Positions 25,303 to 34,267 are shown, counted from the stretch's first letter. The stretch is DNA of 64,000 bases from CAYLLT01 sp964384465 (GCA_964384465.1 CAYLLT010000014.1:7980-71979), one strand, 5' to 3'. Numbers and translations: made by a program. The notes: generated by a model from the sequence alone, not told the origin.

Positions 25303-25821
25303 ATGAAATGGTTCCCGTTCATCATCCTGGCCGTGGCGGCGACCGTCTGCCAAACCGTGCTGGGGCCGCGCATGGAGATTCGTTCCATCCGGCCGGACTG
25401 GATGTTCATACTGGTGGTGCATTATGCGTTGTGGGCGCCCTGGCCGGAGGCGGGGTTGGCCGGCTGGGTTCTGGGGTTGATGCTGGGCATTGAGTCGCTC
25501 GACGAACCCGTCGGCCTGCATGCTTTCTGCTACGGAGCGGCGGCGTGGGGCATCTTCCGCTGCCGTCATGCGGTCTTTCGCCAGCACCCGGCCACTCAAT
25601 TTGTCCTCACGCTGGCGTTCACGTTCGGCGTGCAACTGGCGGCTTCGATCTATCGCGTGTGGAAACTTCCGGCGAGTCCGGGCGCGGGCGAATTCCTGAC
25701 GAGCGCGTTTTTGACCGCGGTGTACACGGCGGCACTCACACCTTTGTTATACTGGGGTCTGTCTCGTCTCGGCCGGTGGACGGGATTGCGATCGGGGCAG
25801 AGAATGTCGCGATATCAGTAA
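25303..25821 (+). CDS. mreD: Rod-shape-determining protein MreD
   Basis: The 172-residue protein is almost entirely hydrophobic, with about five membrane helices. It has the family pattern of an early RPDWMFILVVHYAL (RPD motif) and GWVLGLMLGIESLDEPVGLHAFCYG. MreD belongs to the elongasome with MreBC, RodA and PBP2. It starts the set mreD-mrdA-rodA; mreB and mreC are not next to it, where a HEAT lipoprotein lies instead. Confidence 0.85.
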   Translation: MKWFPFIILAVAATVCQTVLGPRMEIRSIRPDWMFILVVHYALWAPWPEAGLAGWVLGLMLGIESLDEPVGLHAFCYGAAAWGIFRCRHAVFRQHPATQFVLTLAFTFGVQLAASIYRVWKLPASPGAGEFLTSAFLTAVYTAALTPLLYWGLSRLGRWTGLRSGQRMSRYQ

Positions 25822-25835
25822 CGCGCTTATCCAAC

Positions 25836-27992
25836 ATGTTCGAGAACCGTCTCAAGTTCCTGCTGATCGTCCTGGGCCTTCCAGCCATCGCTCTCGTCCT
25901 GCGCCTCGTGCAACTTCAAGTCGTGCGGGCGGGGCAGTACGAGGACGAGGCCGAGCACATGCTGCTCAAGCCGGCGGTTTTTCTGCCGTGTTTGCGGGGC
26001 GATATCACGGATCACGACGGCAAGACGCGTCTGGCTTATGACGCGCCGTCATGGAACCTGGCCGTGCATTACCGAATCATCGTTAAGGACCGCGATTATC
26101 TGCGTGCCCTGGCCCGCCAAAAGTACGGGCATACGAAATCGGATCAATCGGACCGCGAACTCAAAAAGGAGATTGCCGCGTCCTGGCAAGCGATCGCCGA
26201 GGTCACCGGGGCTTCGCCGGCGGATCTTGAGAGCGCGTGCCGCCGGATCCTGAGCGATGTGGCCCGCCAGAAGGAAGCGGTATCCCGGCGGCGAAAGATT
26301 CAGACGGTGGTGATGGAAGAGGATATGCCCCACGCCGTGGTGACCGGGCTTACGCAGGAACGGCAGGTGGTGATCCGCGAGCGGTTGAAGCCGTACGAGT
26401 GGGTCAGCATCGTGGCGGACCAGACGCGACAATACACGGGCGGCCCGGCGGTCGGGCACTTACTCGGCCGGTTGAGCAAAGTCAGCCCGCAGGACCGGGA
26501 GAACGACCCGCATGGCGATGACGAGCTGCTGAGCTACTCGCTGAACGACTGGCGCGGCACGAGCGGGATCGAGACGCTTGGCGAGGAGTGGCTTCGCGGC
26601 CGGCGCGGGCGGACCAGAAAGGACATCGTCGACGGCCGGCTGGTCCCGCATACCGTCGAATCGCGGAATGGCAAAAACTTCCGGCTGACCATCGACCTGC
26701 CGCTCCAGCAGGAGTTGTATGCCAGTCTGCAAAAGACGGTCGAACACACGCCGCTCAGCACCGGCGGCTGCGTGGTGCTACTGGATATTCCCTCTCGGCA
26801 GATCATCGCGATGGTCAGCTATCCATCGTATGATCCGAATCTGCCGTACGAAGACGTACAAGCGCTGAGCGAGGACGAGGTCCGACAACCAACGCTCAAC
26901 CGCGCGATTCAGATGTACTACCCCCCGGGCTCGACGGTCAAGCCGATGCTGCTGGCGGCGGCGCTGAAGGATGGGACCGTGACGAAGGACACGCGGATCA
27001 CCTGCGAAGGGCGGCTCATCGCCGGCTTCGAGGGCTGGCGGTGCACGGTCGCTCACGGGGCCATGGATCCCATCTCCGCCCTTCAGCAGAGTTGCAACGT
27101 CTTTTTCTATACGGTGGGCGAGCAGATGGGCACGCCGGCTATTACCCGCTGGATGTCGCTGTTTGGGCTGGGCCGTCGGAGCGGGACGGGCTTGCCGCAG
27201 GAGGCCCCGGGCAACTTGCCGATCGATCAGGGCCACGGTGCGGCTCGGCTGGCCGGCATCGGGCAGGGGCGGCTGGATGTGACGCCGATACAGGTGGCCA
27301 ACATGATCGCCACCGTCGCGTCGGGCGTCTATCGTCCGGTAACCATCTGGGCGGATGATCCCGATCCGCGGCCGGCGAACAAACTCCCCATCCCGGACTC
27401 GGTCTGGCGGGACGTGCGCGAGGGCATGTTCCGCGTAGTCAATGAGCCCCGCGGGACGGCCTACGAACACGCGAGACTCACGGACGCGGGTGACTATATT
27501 TTACTGGGAAAAACCGGCAGCGCGGAGGGGCGCCGCCGGGTCGCCGAACGGCGCTACACTTTGCGGTTTCCCGACGGCAGTGGGCGCGAAGAGACCGCCG
27601 CCAGCCGCCGCGCGATGCTCGAAAGATTCCCGTCGGCCGAGATCACGGACCAACGCCCCTACCATTACTGGCCGCCGGAAGGCGTGGATACGCCGACGCA
27701 CGCATGGTTCACCGGGTATATCACCTCTCGTAGCCACTATCTGGAGAGCGACAACGGCAATGACTTGAACGTGGCCATGGCCGTGATCGTCGAGTACGGC
27801 GGGCACGGCGGAGCCGGAGCCGGCCCGCTGGCGCTGTCCATTGCCAAGTCAGTCTTGCGCCGGCAACAAGCCGGGGTCCAGGCGGCGGCGCCGGCCGGAG
27901 CTAGTGCGGATGATGGACTCGCGCCGAGGTCGCCGGTTCTTCAATCCGCAATTCGCAATTCGCTATCCGCAATCAACCGGGGGTCCCCATGA
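25836..27992 (+). CDS. mrdA: Penicillin-binding protein 2 (elongation transpeptidase)
   Basis: The ATG at 25836 follows mreD by 14 bases and begins a 718-residue protein. An N-terminal helix (LKFLLIVLGLPAIALVLRL) is followed by the PBP dimerisation domain and a transpeptidase domain. The latter has all three motifs: SxxK in YYPPGSTVKPM, SxN in QQSCNVF and KTG in LLGKTGSAEG. It cross-links peptidoglycan during cell elongation with RodA. The last 13 or so residues (LQSAIRNSLSAINRGSP) are encoded by the short tandem repeat at 27941-27975, so the C-terminus appears extended. Confidence 0.93.
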   Translation: MFENRLKFLLIVLGLPAIALVLRLVQLQVVRAGQYEDEAEHMLLKPAVFLPCLRGDITDHDGKTRLAYDAPSWNLAVHYRIIVKDRDYLRALARQKYGHTKSDQSDRELKKEIAASWQAIAEVTGASPADLESACRRILSDVARQKEAVSRRRKIQTVVMEEDMPHAVVTGLTQERQVVIRERLKPYEWVSIVADQTRQYTGGPAVGHLLGRLSKVSPQDRENDPHGDDELLSYSLNDWRGTSGIETLGEEWLRGRRGRTRKDIVDGRLVPHTVESRNGKNFRLTIDLPLQQELYASLQKTVEHTPLSTGGCVVLLDIPSRQIIAMVSYPSYDPNLPYEDVQALSEDEVRQPTLNRAIQMYYPPGSTVKPMLLAAALKDGTVTKDTRITCEGRLIAGFEGWRCTVAHGAMDPISALQQSCNVFFYTVGEQMGTPAITRWMSLFGLGRRSGTGLPQEAPGNLPIDQGHGAARLAGIGQGRLDVTPIQVANMIATVASGVYRPVTIWADDPDPRPANKLPIPDSVWRDVREGMFRVVNEPRGTAYEHARLTDAGDYILLGKTGSAEGRRRVAERRYTLRFPDGSGREETAASRRAMLERFPSAEITDQRPYHYWPPEGVDTPTHAWFTGYITSRSHYLESDNGNDLNVAMAVIVEYGGHGGAGAGPLALSIAKSVLRRQQAGVQAAAPAGASADDGLAPRSPVLQSAIRNSLSAINRGSP
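27941..27975. repeat. Short tandem repeat (ttcgcaa/tccgcaa type) in the mrdA 3' end
   Basis: Four imperfect copies of the 8-9-bp unit a(a)t(c/t)cgcaat lie just before the mrdA stop and the rodA start. This is the inverse complement of the array at 11667-11700. Confidence 0.7.
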
Positions 27993-29278
27993 ACCTCGGG
28001 CTGCCCATCCCGACGCGGCACGGCTGGGGGCTTATGCTCGCAATCGTACCGCTTTGCCTGATGGGCGTACTCACCATCCAGGCCACCAGCGACCCGGATA
28101 ATGTGCACCTGCTGACGGCGGCGACTTTGAAGCAACTGGCGTACATCGGACTCGGCCTGCTGGCCATGATGGGCGCCATGACCGTCGGGTATCATCGGCT
28201 GGGGCGATGGTCGTTCCTGATGTTCGCCATCTGCGTGGACCTGTTGCTCTGGCTGGTGCTCGACCGCTGGGTGGATGTCCCGCTGGTCGATATCAAGCGT
28301 GATGCGCGGCGATGGCTCACGCTCGGCCCCGTGCAGATCCAGCCCTCCGAGCTGATGAAGATCCTGTACGTGCTGGCGCTCGCGTGGTATCTGCGTTATC
28401 GCCGCAGCTACCGCACGCTGATGGGCCTGGTCACGCCGTTTGTCATCACGCTGGTGCCGATGGCGCTAATCCTGGTGCAGCCGGACCTGGGGACGGTCCT
28501 GCTGTTCCTGCCGGTGCTGTTTGCGATGCTGTATGCCGCCGGAGCCAAGGGCAAGCACCTGCTGATCATCCTGCTGCTGGCGGCATTTTCGGCGCCGTTC
28601 TTCTGGTTTCAGATCAAGAGCTATCAGCGGCTGCGGATCACCGGCGTGCTGCTGCAGAGCAGAAGCGTGCGGGATTATCTCGTGCAACGCCCGGCGCTGT
28701 GGGATCGGTTCCGCGGCAAAACCAAAGCGGATGATGCGGGCGAGTCGGCGCGGTGGCTGCGCGAACTCACCGACTGGGAAAACTACACGGGCTATCAACT
28801 GGTGCACAGCAAAACCGCCATCGGCAGCGGCGGCGTGCTGGGGCAGGGTTGGAACCAGGGCATTTTCGTGGAGAACAACTTCCTCCCGGAAAAGCACAAC
28901 GACTTCATCTTCGCCATCGTCGCCCATCAGTGGGGCCTGCTGGGGAGTCTGCTGGTGTTGGCCTGCTATGCGGCCATCGTGGTAATCGGCTTCGACGTGG
29001 CTACAATCACCAACGACCCATTCGGGCGTCTGGTCGCCGTCGGCGTCTCGTCCATGCTCGCAGTGCAAACGCTCACCAATCTTTGCATGACCGTCGGCAT
29101 CGGGCCGATCACGGGCGTCACGCTGCCGTTCGTCAGCGCCGGCGGGAGCAGCATCGTATCGAGTTTCCTGTCCATCGGCCTGCTGATCAGCGTCGCCCAC
29201 CGCCGGCCCATGCTGATCGCCAACCCGCCGTTCGTCTTCAACGAGGAGGCGGAGAAGTATCAAGTATCCACGCGATGA
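27989..29278 (+). CDS. rodA: Peptidoglycan polymerase RodA (SEDS family)
   Basis: The 429-residue protein has about ten membrane helices and the SEDS signatures. These include DARRWLTLGPVQIQPSELMKI, a VQPDLGT stretch with the conserved Asp, and GITGVTLPFVSAGGSS in the form TGVTLPFVSAGGSSI. The gene overlaps mrdA by 4 bases, as usual for this polymerase-transpeptidase pair. A long cytoplasmic or periplasmic insert (residues about 205-260) is compatible with RodA loops. Confidence 0.94.
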   Translation: MNLGLPIPTRHGWGLMLAIVPLCLMGVLTIQATSDPDNVHLLTAATLKQLAYIGLGLLAMMGAMTVGYHRLGRWSFLMFAICVDLLLWLVLDRWVDVPLVDIKRDARRWLTLGPVQIQPSELMKILYVLALAWYLRYRRSYRTLMGLVTPFVITLVPMALILVQPDLGTVLLFLPVLFAMLYAAGAKGKHLLIILLLAAFSAPFFWFQIKSYQRLRITGVLLQSRSVRDYLVQRPALWDRFRGKTKADDAGESARWLRELTDWENYTGYQLVHSKTAIGSGGVLGQGWNQGIFVENNFLPEKHNDFIFAIVAHQWGLLGSLLVLACYAAIVVIGFDVATITNDPFGRLVAVGVSSMLAVQTLTNLCMTVGIGPITGVTLPFVSAGGSSIVSSFLSIGLLISVAHRRPMLIANPPFVFNEEAEKYQVSTR

Positions 29279-29503
29279 GTTACTGCAAACCACCTGACCA
29301 TCGCCCAACTCCAGGAGATCAACCCCAGCGGAGTGCGTCCCATCTGGTAGAGAACGCTCTCGGTGTTCCGTTGGGGTAGTGGAGAATGCGTACGCCGCAA
29401 GCGGCGCGGTGCTGAAACCGTATGCTTTTTGAGTTAGACTGTTACACCTTGCGGGAAACGAAGTGTGTCCGAATATGCCGGTGAAGGACCAGAGGAAGTC
29501 TTG

Positions 29504-30274
29504 ATGCGTAAGAAGTATGTTGCTGGCAACTGGAAGATGAACCTGACGCTGGCGGAGGCGCGGGGGTTGATTGAGGGCGTGCGGGCGAAGCTGCCGGGGG
29601 AGATGGCGGTGGATGTGGCGGTTTGTCCGCCGTTCGTGCTGCTGTTTCCGATGGCCAAGGCGGTGGCGGGGTCGGCGATCCGGCTGGGGGCGCAGAATTG
29701 CCACTCCGAGGCGAGCGGGGCGTTCACCGGCGAGATTTCGCCGCTCCAGGTGAAGGACACCGGGGCGAGCCTGGTCATCATCGGGCACAGCGAGCGGCGG
29801 CATATCTTCGGTGAGACCGGAGAGATGCTCAACAAGAAGGTGCGGGCGGCACTCGGCGTCGGGCTGGAAGTGATCTACTGCGTGGGTGAGACGCTGGCGG
29901 AGCGGGAGAAGAACCAGACGGAAGCGGTCCTGTCGCGGCAGCTCCGGGAGGTGCTGGGGCTGGAGGTCGATCTGGGGCGGGTGACCGTCGCATACGAGCC
30001 GGTGTGGGCGATCGGGACGGGCAAGACGGCCACTCAGCAGCAGGCCCAGGAGGCCCACGCATTTATTCGCCAGGAGATCAAAAAGCTGTATAATGCTGCG
30101 TCCGGCGAGTCGGTCCGGATCCAGTACGGCGGGAGCGTGAAGGCGGATAACGCCCAGGCGCTGATGTCACAGCCGGATGTGGACGGTGTACTTGTGGGCG
30201 GGGCGAGCCTGAAGGCGGACGAATTCGTCGGGATCATCAATGGGGCGATCGCGGCGAGCGGTTTGCGGCAATAA
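29504..30274 (+). CDS. tpiA: Triosephosphate isomerase
   Basis: The ATG at 29504 has AGAGGAAG 6 bases upstream and gives 256 residues, the normal length. The catalytic residues are all visible: Lys in AGNWKMN, His in IIGHSERR and Glu in AYEPVWAIGTG. The phosphate-binding loop reads YGGSVK. It interconverts dihydroxyacetone phosphate and glyceraldehyde 3-phosphate. The 225-base gap before it shows no gene; it contains a degenerate gttggggta/tggtagag stretch that I cannot classify. Confidence 0.96.
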   Translation: MRKKYVAGNWKMNLTLAEARGLIEGVRAKLPGEMAVDVAVCPPFVLLFPMAKAVAGSAIRLGAQNCHSEASGAFTGEISPLQVKDTGASLVIIGHSERRHIFGETGEMLNKKVRAALGVGLEVIYCVGETLAEREKNQTEAVLSRQLREVLGLEVDLGRVTVAYEPVWAIGTGKTATQQQAQEAHAFIRQEIKKLYNAASGESVRIQYGGSVKADNAQALMSQPDVDGVLVGGASLKADEFVGIINGAIAASGLRQ

Positions 30275-30300
30275 ATTGCCGCGGTCCAGCGTAATCCGAA

Positions 30301-30340
30301 CCCCGCACGCGAGTGCGGGGCCCCCGACTGGCGTCGGGGG
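30301..30340. repeat. Family A core repeat (double hairpin) between tpiA and secG
   Basis: Two perfect 8-bp hairpins stand back to back: ccccgcac-gcga-gtgcgggg and cccccgac-tggc-gtcggggg. The second stem has a different sequence from the copies at 19009 but keeps the tggc loop and the pairing. Confidence 0.75.
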
Positions 30341-30346
30341 TTCTGA

Positions 30347-30736
30347 ATGGAAGGTCTGATGCATACTGATATTCTTGCGGTGACGTGGGGGCAGGCGGCG
30401 ATCGCGTTTCTGTTCGCGATGATCTGCCTGCTGTTGATCCTGGTGATCCTCCTTCAGAAGGGCCGCGGCGGCGGATTGTCCGGGGCGTTCGGCGGCGGCG
30501 GCGGGCACAGCGCCTTCGGAGCCAAGACGGGCGACGTTTTCACCTGGGTCACCGTGGCATTGACGTTCATGTTCATCCTGATGGCGGTGATCGGCAATTA
30601 CCTGTATGTGCCGCCGCCGGTGACTTCGCCGACGGCCACGGTGCTGCCGATAAACGGCGGCGGCCCGGGCGGCGCGAAACCAGCGCCGGCGCCGGCTCAA
30701 CCTGTTCAGCCCGAGGCGCCCGCGCCGGGCAACTGA
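30347..30736 (+). CDS. secG: Preprotein translocase subunit SecG
   Basis: Two membrane helices (residues about 15-36 and 65-85) flank the conserved LLQKGRGGGLSGAFGGG segment of SecG, which supports SecYEG-mediated export. The 129-residue length is above average because of a Pro/Ala-rich tail (PAPAPAQPVQPEAPAP). tpiA-secG is a common gene order. A start at the second Met (residue 5) is also possible. Confidence 0.93.
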   Translation: MEGLMHTDILAVTWGQAAIAFLFAMICLLLILVILLQKGRGGGLSGAFGGGGGHSAFGAKTGDVFTWVTVALTFMFILMAVIGNYLYVPPPVTSPTATVLPINGGGPGGAKPAPAPAQPVQPEAPAPGN

Positions 30737-30781
30737 TGCACTTCTCCGGCCGGCAAGACACGAACGGAGTTCGCCCACCTC

Positions 30782-31660
30782 ATGATCCTCTCGATGACCG
30801 GCTACGGTGACGTACACTACAGCGACAGCCACGTGTCGTACGTGCTGGAGCTGCGCAGCCTCAACAACCGGTACTTCAAGGTGAACATCAAGCTGCCGGA
30901 GCACCTGGCGATCTTCGAGCCGGAGATCGAGAAGCTGCTGCGGACCCGTCTGACCCGCGGGAGCATCACCTGCTCGCTGCGGCTGCGGAACACCAGCGCG
31001 GATGCGGCGCAGGAGATCAACCTGCCGGCGCTCCAGAGTTATCTCGCCCAGTTGAGCAAGCTTCCCGCGGACGCACGATTACAGATCGATCTGGGCTCGC
31101 TGCTGGTCCTGCCCGGCGTGTGCGAGCCGCCGGAGATGAACGACGCCGAACGCGAGCGGCAGTGGAAGATCCTCGCGCAGATGACGCAGGAGGCGATGGA
31201 ACGGCTGATCGAGATGCGCAAGGTCGAGGGCAAGGCCATCCGCGACGATCTCATCAGCCAGTGCGAGCAGATTCGCGAGCATCTGAAGATCGTCGCGACG
31301 CTCGCTCCACAGGTGCTCAAGGAATATCACCAGCGGCTGCTCCAGCGGGCCAACGAGCTGATTCGCGAAGCCAAGCTCCAGTTGCAACTGGACGATCTGA
31401 AGCGCGAAGTCGCGCTGTATGCCGAACGCTGCGACATCAACGAGGAGATTTCGCGGCTCGGCTCGCACCTCGACCAGTTCGAGAAGCTGTGCGACAGCAG
31501 CGAATACGCCGGGCGGAAGCTGGATTTTCTCGCTCAGGAACTGCTGCGGGAGGCGAACACGATCGGCAGCAAGGCAAACGACGCGACGATCGCCCACCAC
31601 ATCGTCGAGATCAAGGGGAGCATCGACCGGTTGAAGGAACAGGTGCAGAACGTGGAATAG
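30782..31660 (+). CDS. yicC: YicC-family endoribonuclease
   Basis: The 292-residue protein has the N-terminal signature SMTGYGDVHY and ELRSLNNRYFKVNIKLPEHL. The C-terminal signature is EEISRLGSHLDQF..., then GRKLDFLAQELLREANTIGSKA, both diagnostic for YicC. E. coli YicC (RnlR-like) is an RNase that acts on small RNA. It normally precedes gmk and rpoZ; here a toxin-antitoxin pair on the other strand lies in between. Confidence 0.94.
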   Translation: MILSMTGYGDVHYSDSHVSYVLELRSLNNRYFKVNIKLPEHLAIFEPEIEKLLRTRLTRGSITCSLRLRNTSADAAQEINLPALQSYLAQLSKLPADARLQIDLGSLLVLPGVCEPPEMNDAERERQWKILAQMTQEAMERLIEMRKVEGKAIRDDLISQCEQIREHLKIVATLAPQVLKEYHQRLLQRANELIREAKLQLQLDDLKREVALYAERCDINEEISRLGSHLDQFEKLCDSSEYAGRKLDFLAQELLREANTIGSKANDATIAHHIVEIKGSIDRLKEQVQNVE

Positions 31661-31673
31661 CGCGTGACAAAGA

Positions 31674-31940
31674 TCACATGCCGCGGTAGACGTCACCCCG
31701 CTGCCCCACCCTGACGATGGCGACAATCAGTTCCGCCGGCCTGACCTGGTAAATGACCCGATAATCACCCACCCGCAGACGAAGCAACCCCCTGGCTTTC
31801 CCTTTCAAGCGCTTGGACCCCGACGGATATGGATTGTCAGCCAAGGCGAGAATGGCCTTGTCCACGCGCTGCCGATCGCGCTGGGGGAGGGCCATCATTT
31901 CCGTCCGCGCCCTGGCTTCGATGATGACGCTATACTTCAC
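31674..31940 (-). CDS. RelE/ParE-superfamily toxin
   Basis: The 88-residue protein has the RelE fold pattern, with AILALADNPYPSGSKRLKG followed by LLRLRVGDYRVIYQV and a final IVRVGQRGDVYRG. The Arg residues in RLRVGDYRVIY are typical of ribosome-dependent mRNA interferases of this family. It overlaps its antitoxin by 4 bases and is transcribed against yicC and gmk. Confidence 0.9.
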   Translation of the reverse strand: MKYSVIIEARARTEMMALPQRDRQRVDKAILALADNPYPSGSKRLKGKARGLLRLRVGDYRVIYQVRPAELIVAIVRVGQRGDVYRGM

Positions 31941-32239
31941 TTCGTGGTCCGTTTGGAAGAAGATGCGCGCTTAGACGATCTTCGGCGCGATAAGCCCATC
32001 TCCTCGCGCACCTGCTGATAGGGAAGAAACCGCGCGTTCGGATCAGCCAGTCGGCGTTCGGCTTCCTCGATATCCATGCGATCCTCGATTGCTTCCAACA
32101 GGGCGAGATCGTCTTTCGATACCAAGACAGCCAATACCTTTCCCCGGCGTTTGATGACGATGCGCTCTCCCCCGTAAGCGACCTGGTTCAGGGCCTCCGG
32201 CAATTGTTGGCGGGCTTTGGTGGCGGTCAGCGTGGTCAT
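31937..32239 (-). CDS. Phd/YefM-family antitoxin
   Basis: The ATG at 32239 with AAAGG upstream gives a 100-residue protein. The DNA-binding N-terminus reads TATKARQQLPEALNQVAYGGERIVIKRRGKVLAVLVSKDD, which is the Phd/YefM pattern. A C-terminal region follows that would wrap the toxin and ends in a basic tail (RRRSSKRASSSKRTTK). An upstream gtacgatttgtac inverted repeat (near 32276) could be the autoregulatory operator. The pair is a complete type II module. Confidence 0.88.
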   Translation of the reverse strand: MTTLTATKARQQLPEALNQVAYGGERIVIKRRGKVLAVLVSKDDLALLEAIEDRMDIEEAERRLADPNARFLPYQQVREEMGLSRRRSSKRASSSKRTTK

Positions 32240-32413
32240 GGTCGAGCCTTTCAAAGGGGCGGTTCGTTCATTTGGTACGATTTGTACAATTATCGACCAC
32301 GGAGGGACAAGAGTCAAGCGATTGGACGAAAGCCGCTTCTGATATATAAAGGCGCTTTCGGCGACGCGCCAAACAGGCGCAGGGTTCAAGGCCATCATTT
32401 TTGAAGCTCGCTT

Positions 32414-32986
32414 ATGTCCGGCATACTGGTCATCATCAGCGGTCCCAGCGGCGTCGGGAAGACGACCATCTGCAAGCAGTTGACCGAGCGGCTGGACGCC
32501 TTCCTGAGCGTCTCCACGACCACTCGCCCACGGCGGGACAACGAGGTCGAGGGGGACGACTATCATTTCGTCAGCCGGGAGGAGTTTGAGCGGCTGCTTG
32601 TGGAAGGAGCGTTCCTGGAGTATGCTCGTGTCTACGGCGGGCAGTATTATGGCACTCCGACCGCGCCGGTGGAGAAGGCCCTGGCGGCCGGGCGGGTGGT
32701 GATCCTCGAAATCGAGATCGAGGGGACGATCCAGGTAGTGGCCCGGTACCCGGATGCGATCAGCATCTACATCCTCCCGCCGACGCCGGAGGAATTGCAG
32801 GGCCGGCTGGTCAAGCGACAGAAGGATTCGGAGGAAGCCATCCGCGAACGGCTGAGCAAGGCCGACGGCGAAATCCGATACGCGTATGAATGCGGTGCCT
32901 ATCGACACTTCCTCGTGAACCGCACCGTGGAGAGCACTGTCGAAGATATTCTCAAGATAATCAAGGAGAAACAGGCTCATGATTGA
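32414..32986 (+). CDS. gmk: Guanylate kinase
   Basis: The 190-residue protein has the P-loop SGPSGVGKTT and the GMP-binding STTTRPRRDNEVEGDDYHF. It also has GQYYGT and the lid region LVKRQKDSEEAIRERL. It phosphorylates GMP to GDP. It overlaps rpoZ by 8 bases, as in many bacteria. Confidence 0.96.
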   Translation: MSGILVIISGPSGVGKTTICKQLTERLDAFLSVSTTTRPRRDNEVEGDDYHFVSREEFERLLVEGAFLEYARVYGGQYYGTPTAPVEKALAAGRVVILEIEIEGTIQVVARYPDAISIYILPPTPEELQGRLVKRQKDSEEAIRERLSKADGEIRYAYECGAYRHFLVNRTVESTVEDILKIIKEKQAHD

Positions 32987-33194
32987 AGCATTGAAAGACG
33001 ACACGATCATCAACATGGCGGGCGGGCGGTTCAAGTTGACGGCCCTGATGCAGAAGCGCTGGGTGGAGCTGATGCAGGGGGCGCGGCCGACGGTGGATCC
33101 CGAGGGCAAGATCGAGCTGGAAGTGATCGTGCAGGAGATCCTGGAAGGCAAGATCGCGGGCGAGTTTGGAAAAGAACGCCCAACGCGAACCTGA
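32979..33194 (+). CDS. rpoZ: RNA polymerase omega subunit
   Basis: The 71-residue protein shows the omega pattern: a short N-terminal segment, AGGRFKLTALMQKRWVELMQGA (usual RF.L...AAKRARQL) and a charged end. Omega helps the assembly of the beta' subunit. Position directly after gmk and before coaC supports the call. Confidence 0.88.
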   Translation: MIEALKDDTIINMAGGRFKLTALMQKRWVELMQGARPTVDPEGKIELEVIVQEILEGKIAGEFGKERPTRT

Positions 33195-33222
33195 TGGATC
33201 TGACTTGAACCGACGGCACTCC

Positions 33223-33293
33223 TGTAGCGGCCGCCCCCCGTGGCGGCCGTTTGCGCTGGATTGGGCCGGTCGCTGCGGGGGGCGGCCGCTACA
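33223..33293. repeat. Inverted repeat with perfect 18-bp arms (tgtagcggccgcc)
   Basis: The arms 33223-33240 and 33276-33293 are perfect inverted copies around a 35-base centre. It lies in the gap between rpoZ and coaC and covers a GTG that would otherwise be a possible coaC start. Confidence 0.7.
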
Positions 33294-33308
33294 AACACCT
33301 TCATCAAA

Positions 33309-33902
33309 TTGAGTACCGCATCTGAAACGTCCAAGGGCGATCTGGCCGGCTATGAAGTGGCGGTCGGCGTCGGCGGCGGCATTGCCGCGTACAAGGTCTG
33401 CCAGGTCGTCTCCGCGCTGGTGCAGCGCGGGTGCGGCGTCAGCGTGGCGATGACGGTAAACGCCGCCCGATTTGTCGGGCCGCTCACATTTCAGGCGCTG
33501 ACCGCCCGGCAGGTTTTCACCAGCCTGTGGGAGACGGCCGGTTATTACGATCCACAGCATCTGCGGCTCACCGAAACCGCCGACCTCTTTCTGGTGGCGC
33601 CGGCCACCGCCGACCTGATCGGCAAGTTCGCCTCCGGATTGGCCGACGATCTGGTGAGCACGCTGATGATCGGCCGCGACTGCCCCGCCCTGCTGGCCCC
33701 GGCGATGAACACGCGGATGTGGGAGAACCCGATCGTCCAGCGGAACATCGCGACGCTGCGAGATTTGGGCTACGCATTCGTGGAGCCGACCGAGGGCTGG
33801 CTCGCCTGCCGAACGGTCGGCCAGGGCCGTATGGCGGAACCGGAAACGATTCTTGCCGCGGTAGATCGGATGTTGAAACAGAATCGACCGCGGTCGTCTT
33901 GA
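33309..33902 (+). CDS. coaC: Phosphopantothenoylcysteine decarboxylase (CoaC half of CoaBC)
   Basis: I chose the TTG at 33309, the first start codon after the inverted repeat; the frame is open back to a GTG at 33240 inside that repeat. The flavoprotein shows all expected motifs: VGVGGGIAAYKVCQ, His in DPQHLRLT, VAPATADLIGKFASG, PAMNTRMWENP and the active-site Cys in GWLACRTVGQGRM. It makes 4'-phosphopantetheine. In most bacteria it is fused to CoaB. Here the protein ends right after the decarboxylase domain and the CoaB half is a separate gene 667 bases on. Confidence 0.9.
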   Translation: MSTASETSKGDLAGYEVAVGVGGGIAAYKVCQVVSALVQRGCGVSVAMTVNAARFVGPLTFQALTARQVFTSLWETAGYYDPQHLRLTETADLFLVAPATADLIGKFASGLADDLVSTLMIGRDCPALLAPAMNTRMWENPIVQRNIATLRDLGYAFVEPTEGWLACRTVGQGRMAEPETILAAVDRMLKQNRPRSS

Positions 33903-33941
33903 TGGTGCAGGTCGCGACAGGTGATAGGCCGTACTTGCGAC

Positions 33942-33971
33942 TTGAAACCGCGGACTGGCCGTCATTACAAT
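33942..33971 (+). promoter_or_regulatory. Promoter of the ParDE-type module
   Basis: TTGAAA (33942-33947) and TACAAT (33966-33971) are separated by 18 bases, a good sigma-70-like arrangement. It lies in the 119-base gap between coaC and the antitoxin ATG. Confidence 0.5.
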
Positions 33972-33988
33972 GTGGTTGGAGCCAGTCC
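33952..33988. promoter_or_regulatory. Operator-like inverted repeat over the -10 box
   Basis: Perfect 8-bp arms, ggactggc (33952-33959) and gccagtcc (33981-33988), flank the -10 box of the module promoter. This is the expected place for autoregulation by a ParD-type antitoxin. Confidence 0.5.
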
Positions 33989-34021
33989 AGGATTGAGGAC
34001 AGAAATGCGGAGCTGAGCGAT

Positions 34022-34261
34022 ATGCGAACGAGCGCGAGTCTCACGATTTCACTTCCACAAGATATGGAGCAGTTGATCACGGAACAGATCTCCAGCGGCA
34101 AGTTCACTTCCGCCAGCGAGGTCGTGCAGGAGGCTCTGAAGCTCCTTCAGGAGCGTGATGAACTTCGTCAGTTGGTCTCCGTTGGCCTGGAGCAAGCCCG
34201 GCGCGGGGAATTGCTGGATGGCGAGCAGGTCTTCGACGAGATCGAGCGCGAGTTCTCATAG
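34022..34261 (+). CDS. ParD-like antitoxin
   Basis: The 79-residue protein starts TSASLTISLPQDMEQLITEQ, a ribbon-helix-helix DNA-binding motif. SGKFTSASEVVQEALKLLQERD follows, the signature of the ParD/CC2985 family, and a C-terminal toxin-binding region ends EIEREFS. It precedes the toxin by 6 bases. Confidence 0.9.
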   Translation: MRTSASLTISLPQDMEQLITEQISSGKFTSASEVVQEALKLLQERDELRQLVSVGLEQARRGELLDGEQVFDEIEREFS

Positions 34262-34267
34262 CCCCGC

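Noticed and set aside
29279..29503. Insertion-sequence remnant between rodA and tpiA
   Set aside because: No transposase frame or terminal repeats could be recognised, so I report it only as unassigned DNA.
33240..33308. GTG at 33240 as start of coaC
   Set aside because: It lies in an 18-bp inverted repeat, and the residues up to 33309 do not match CoaC N-termini.
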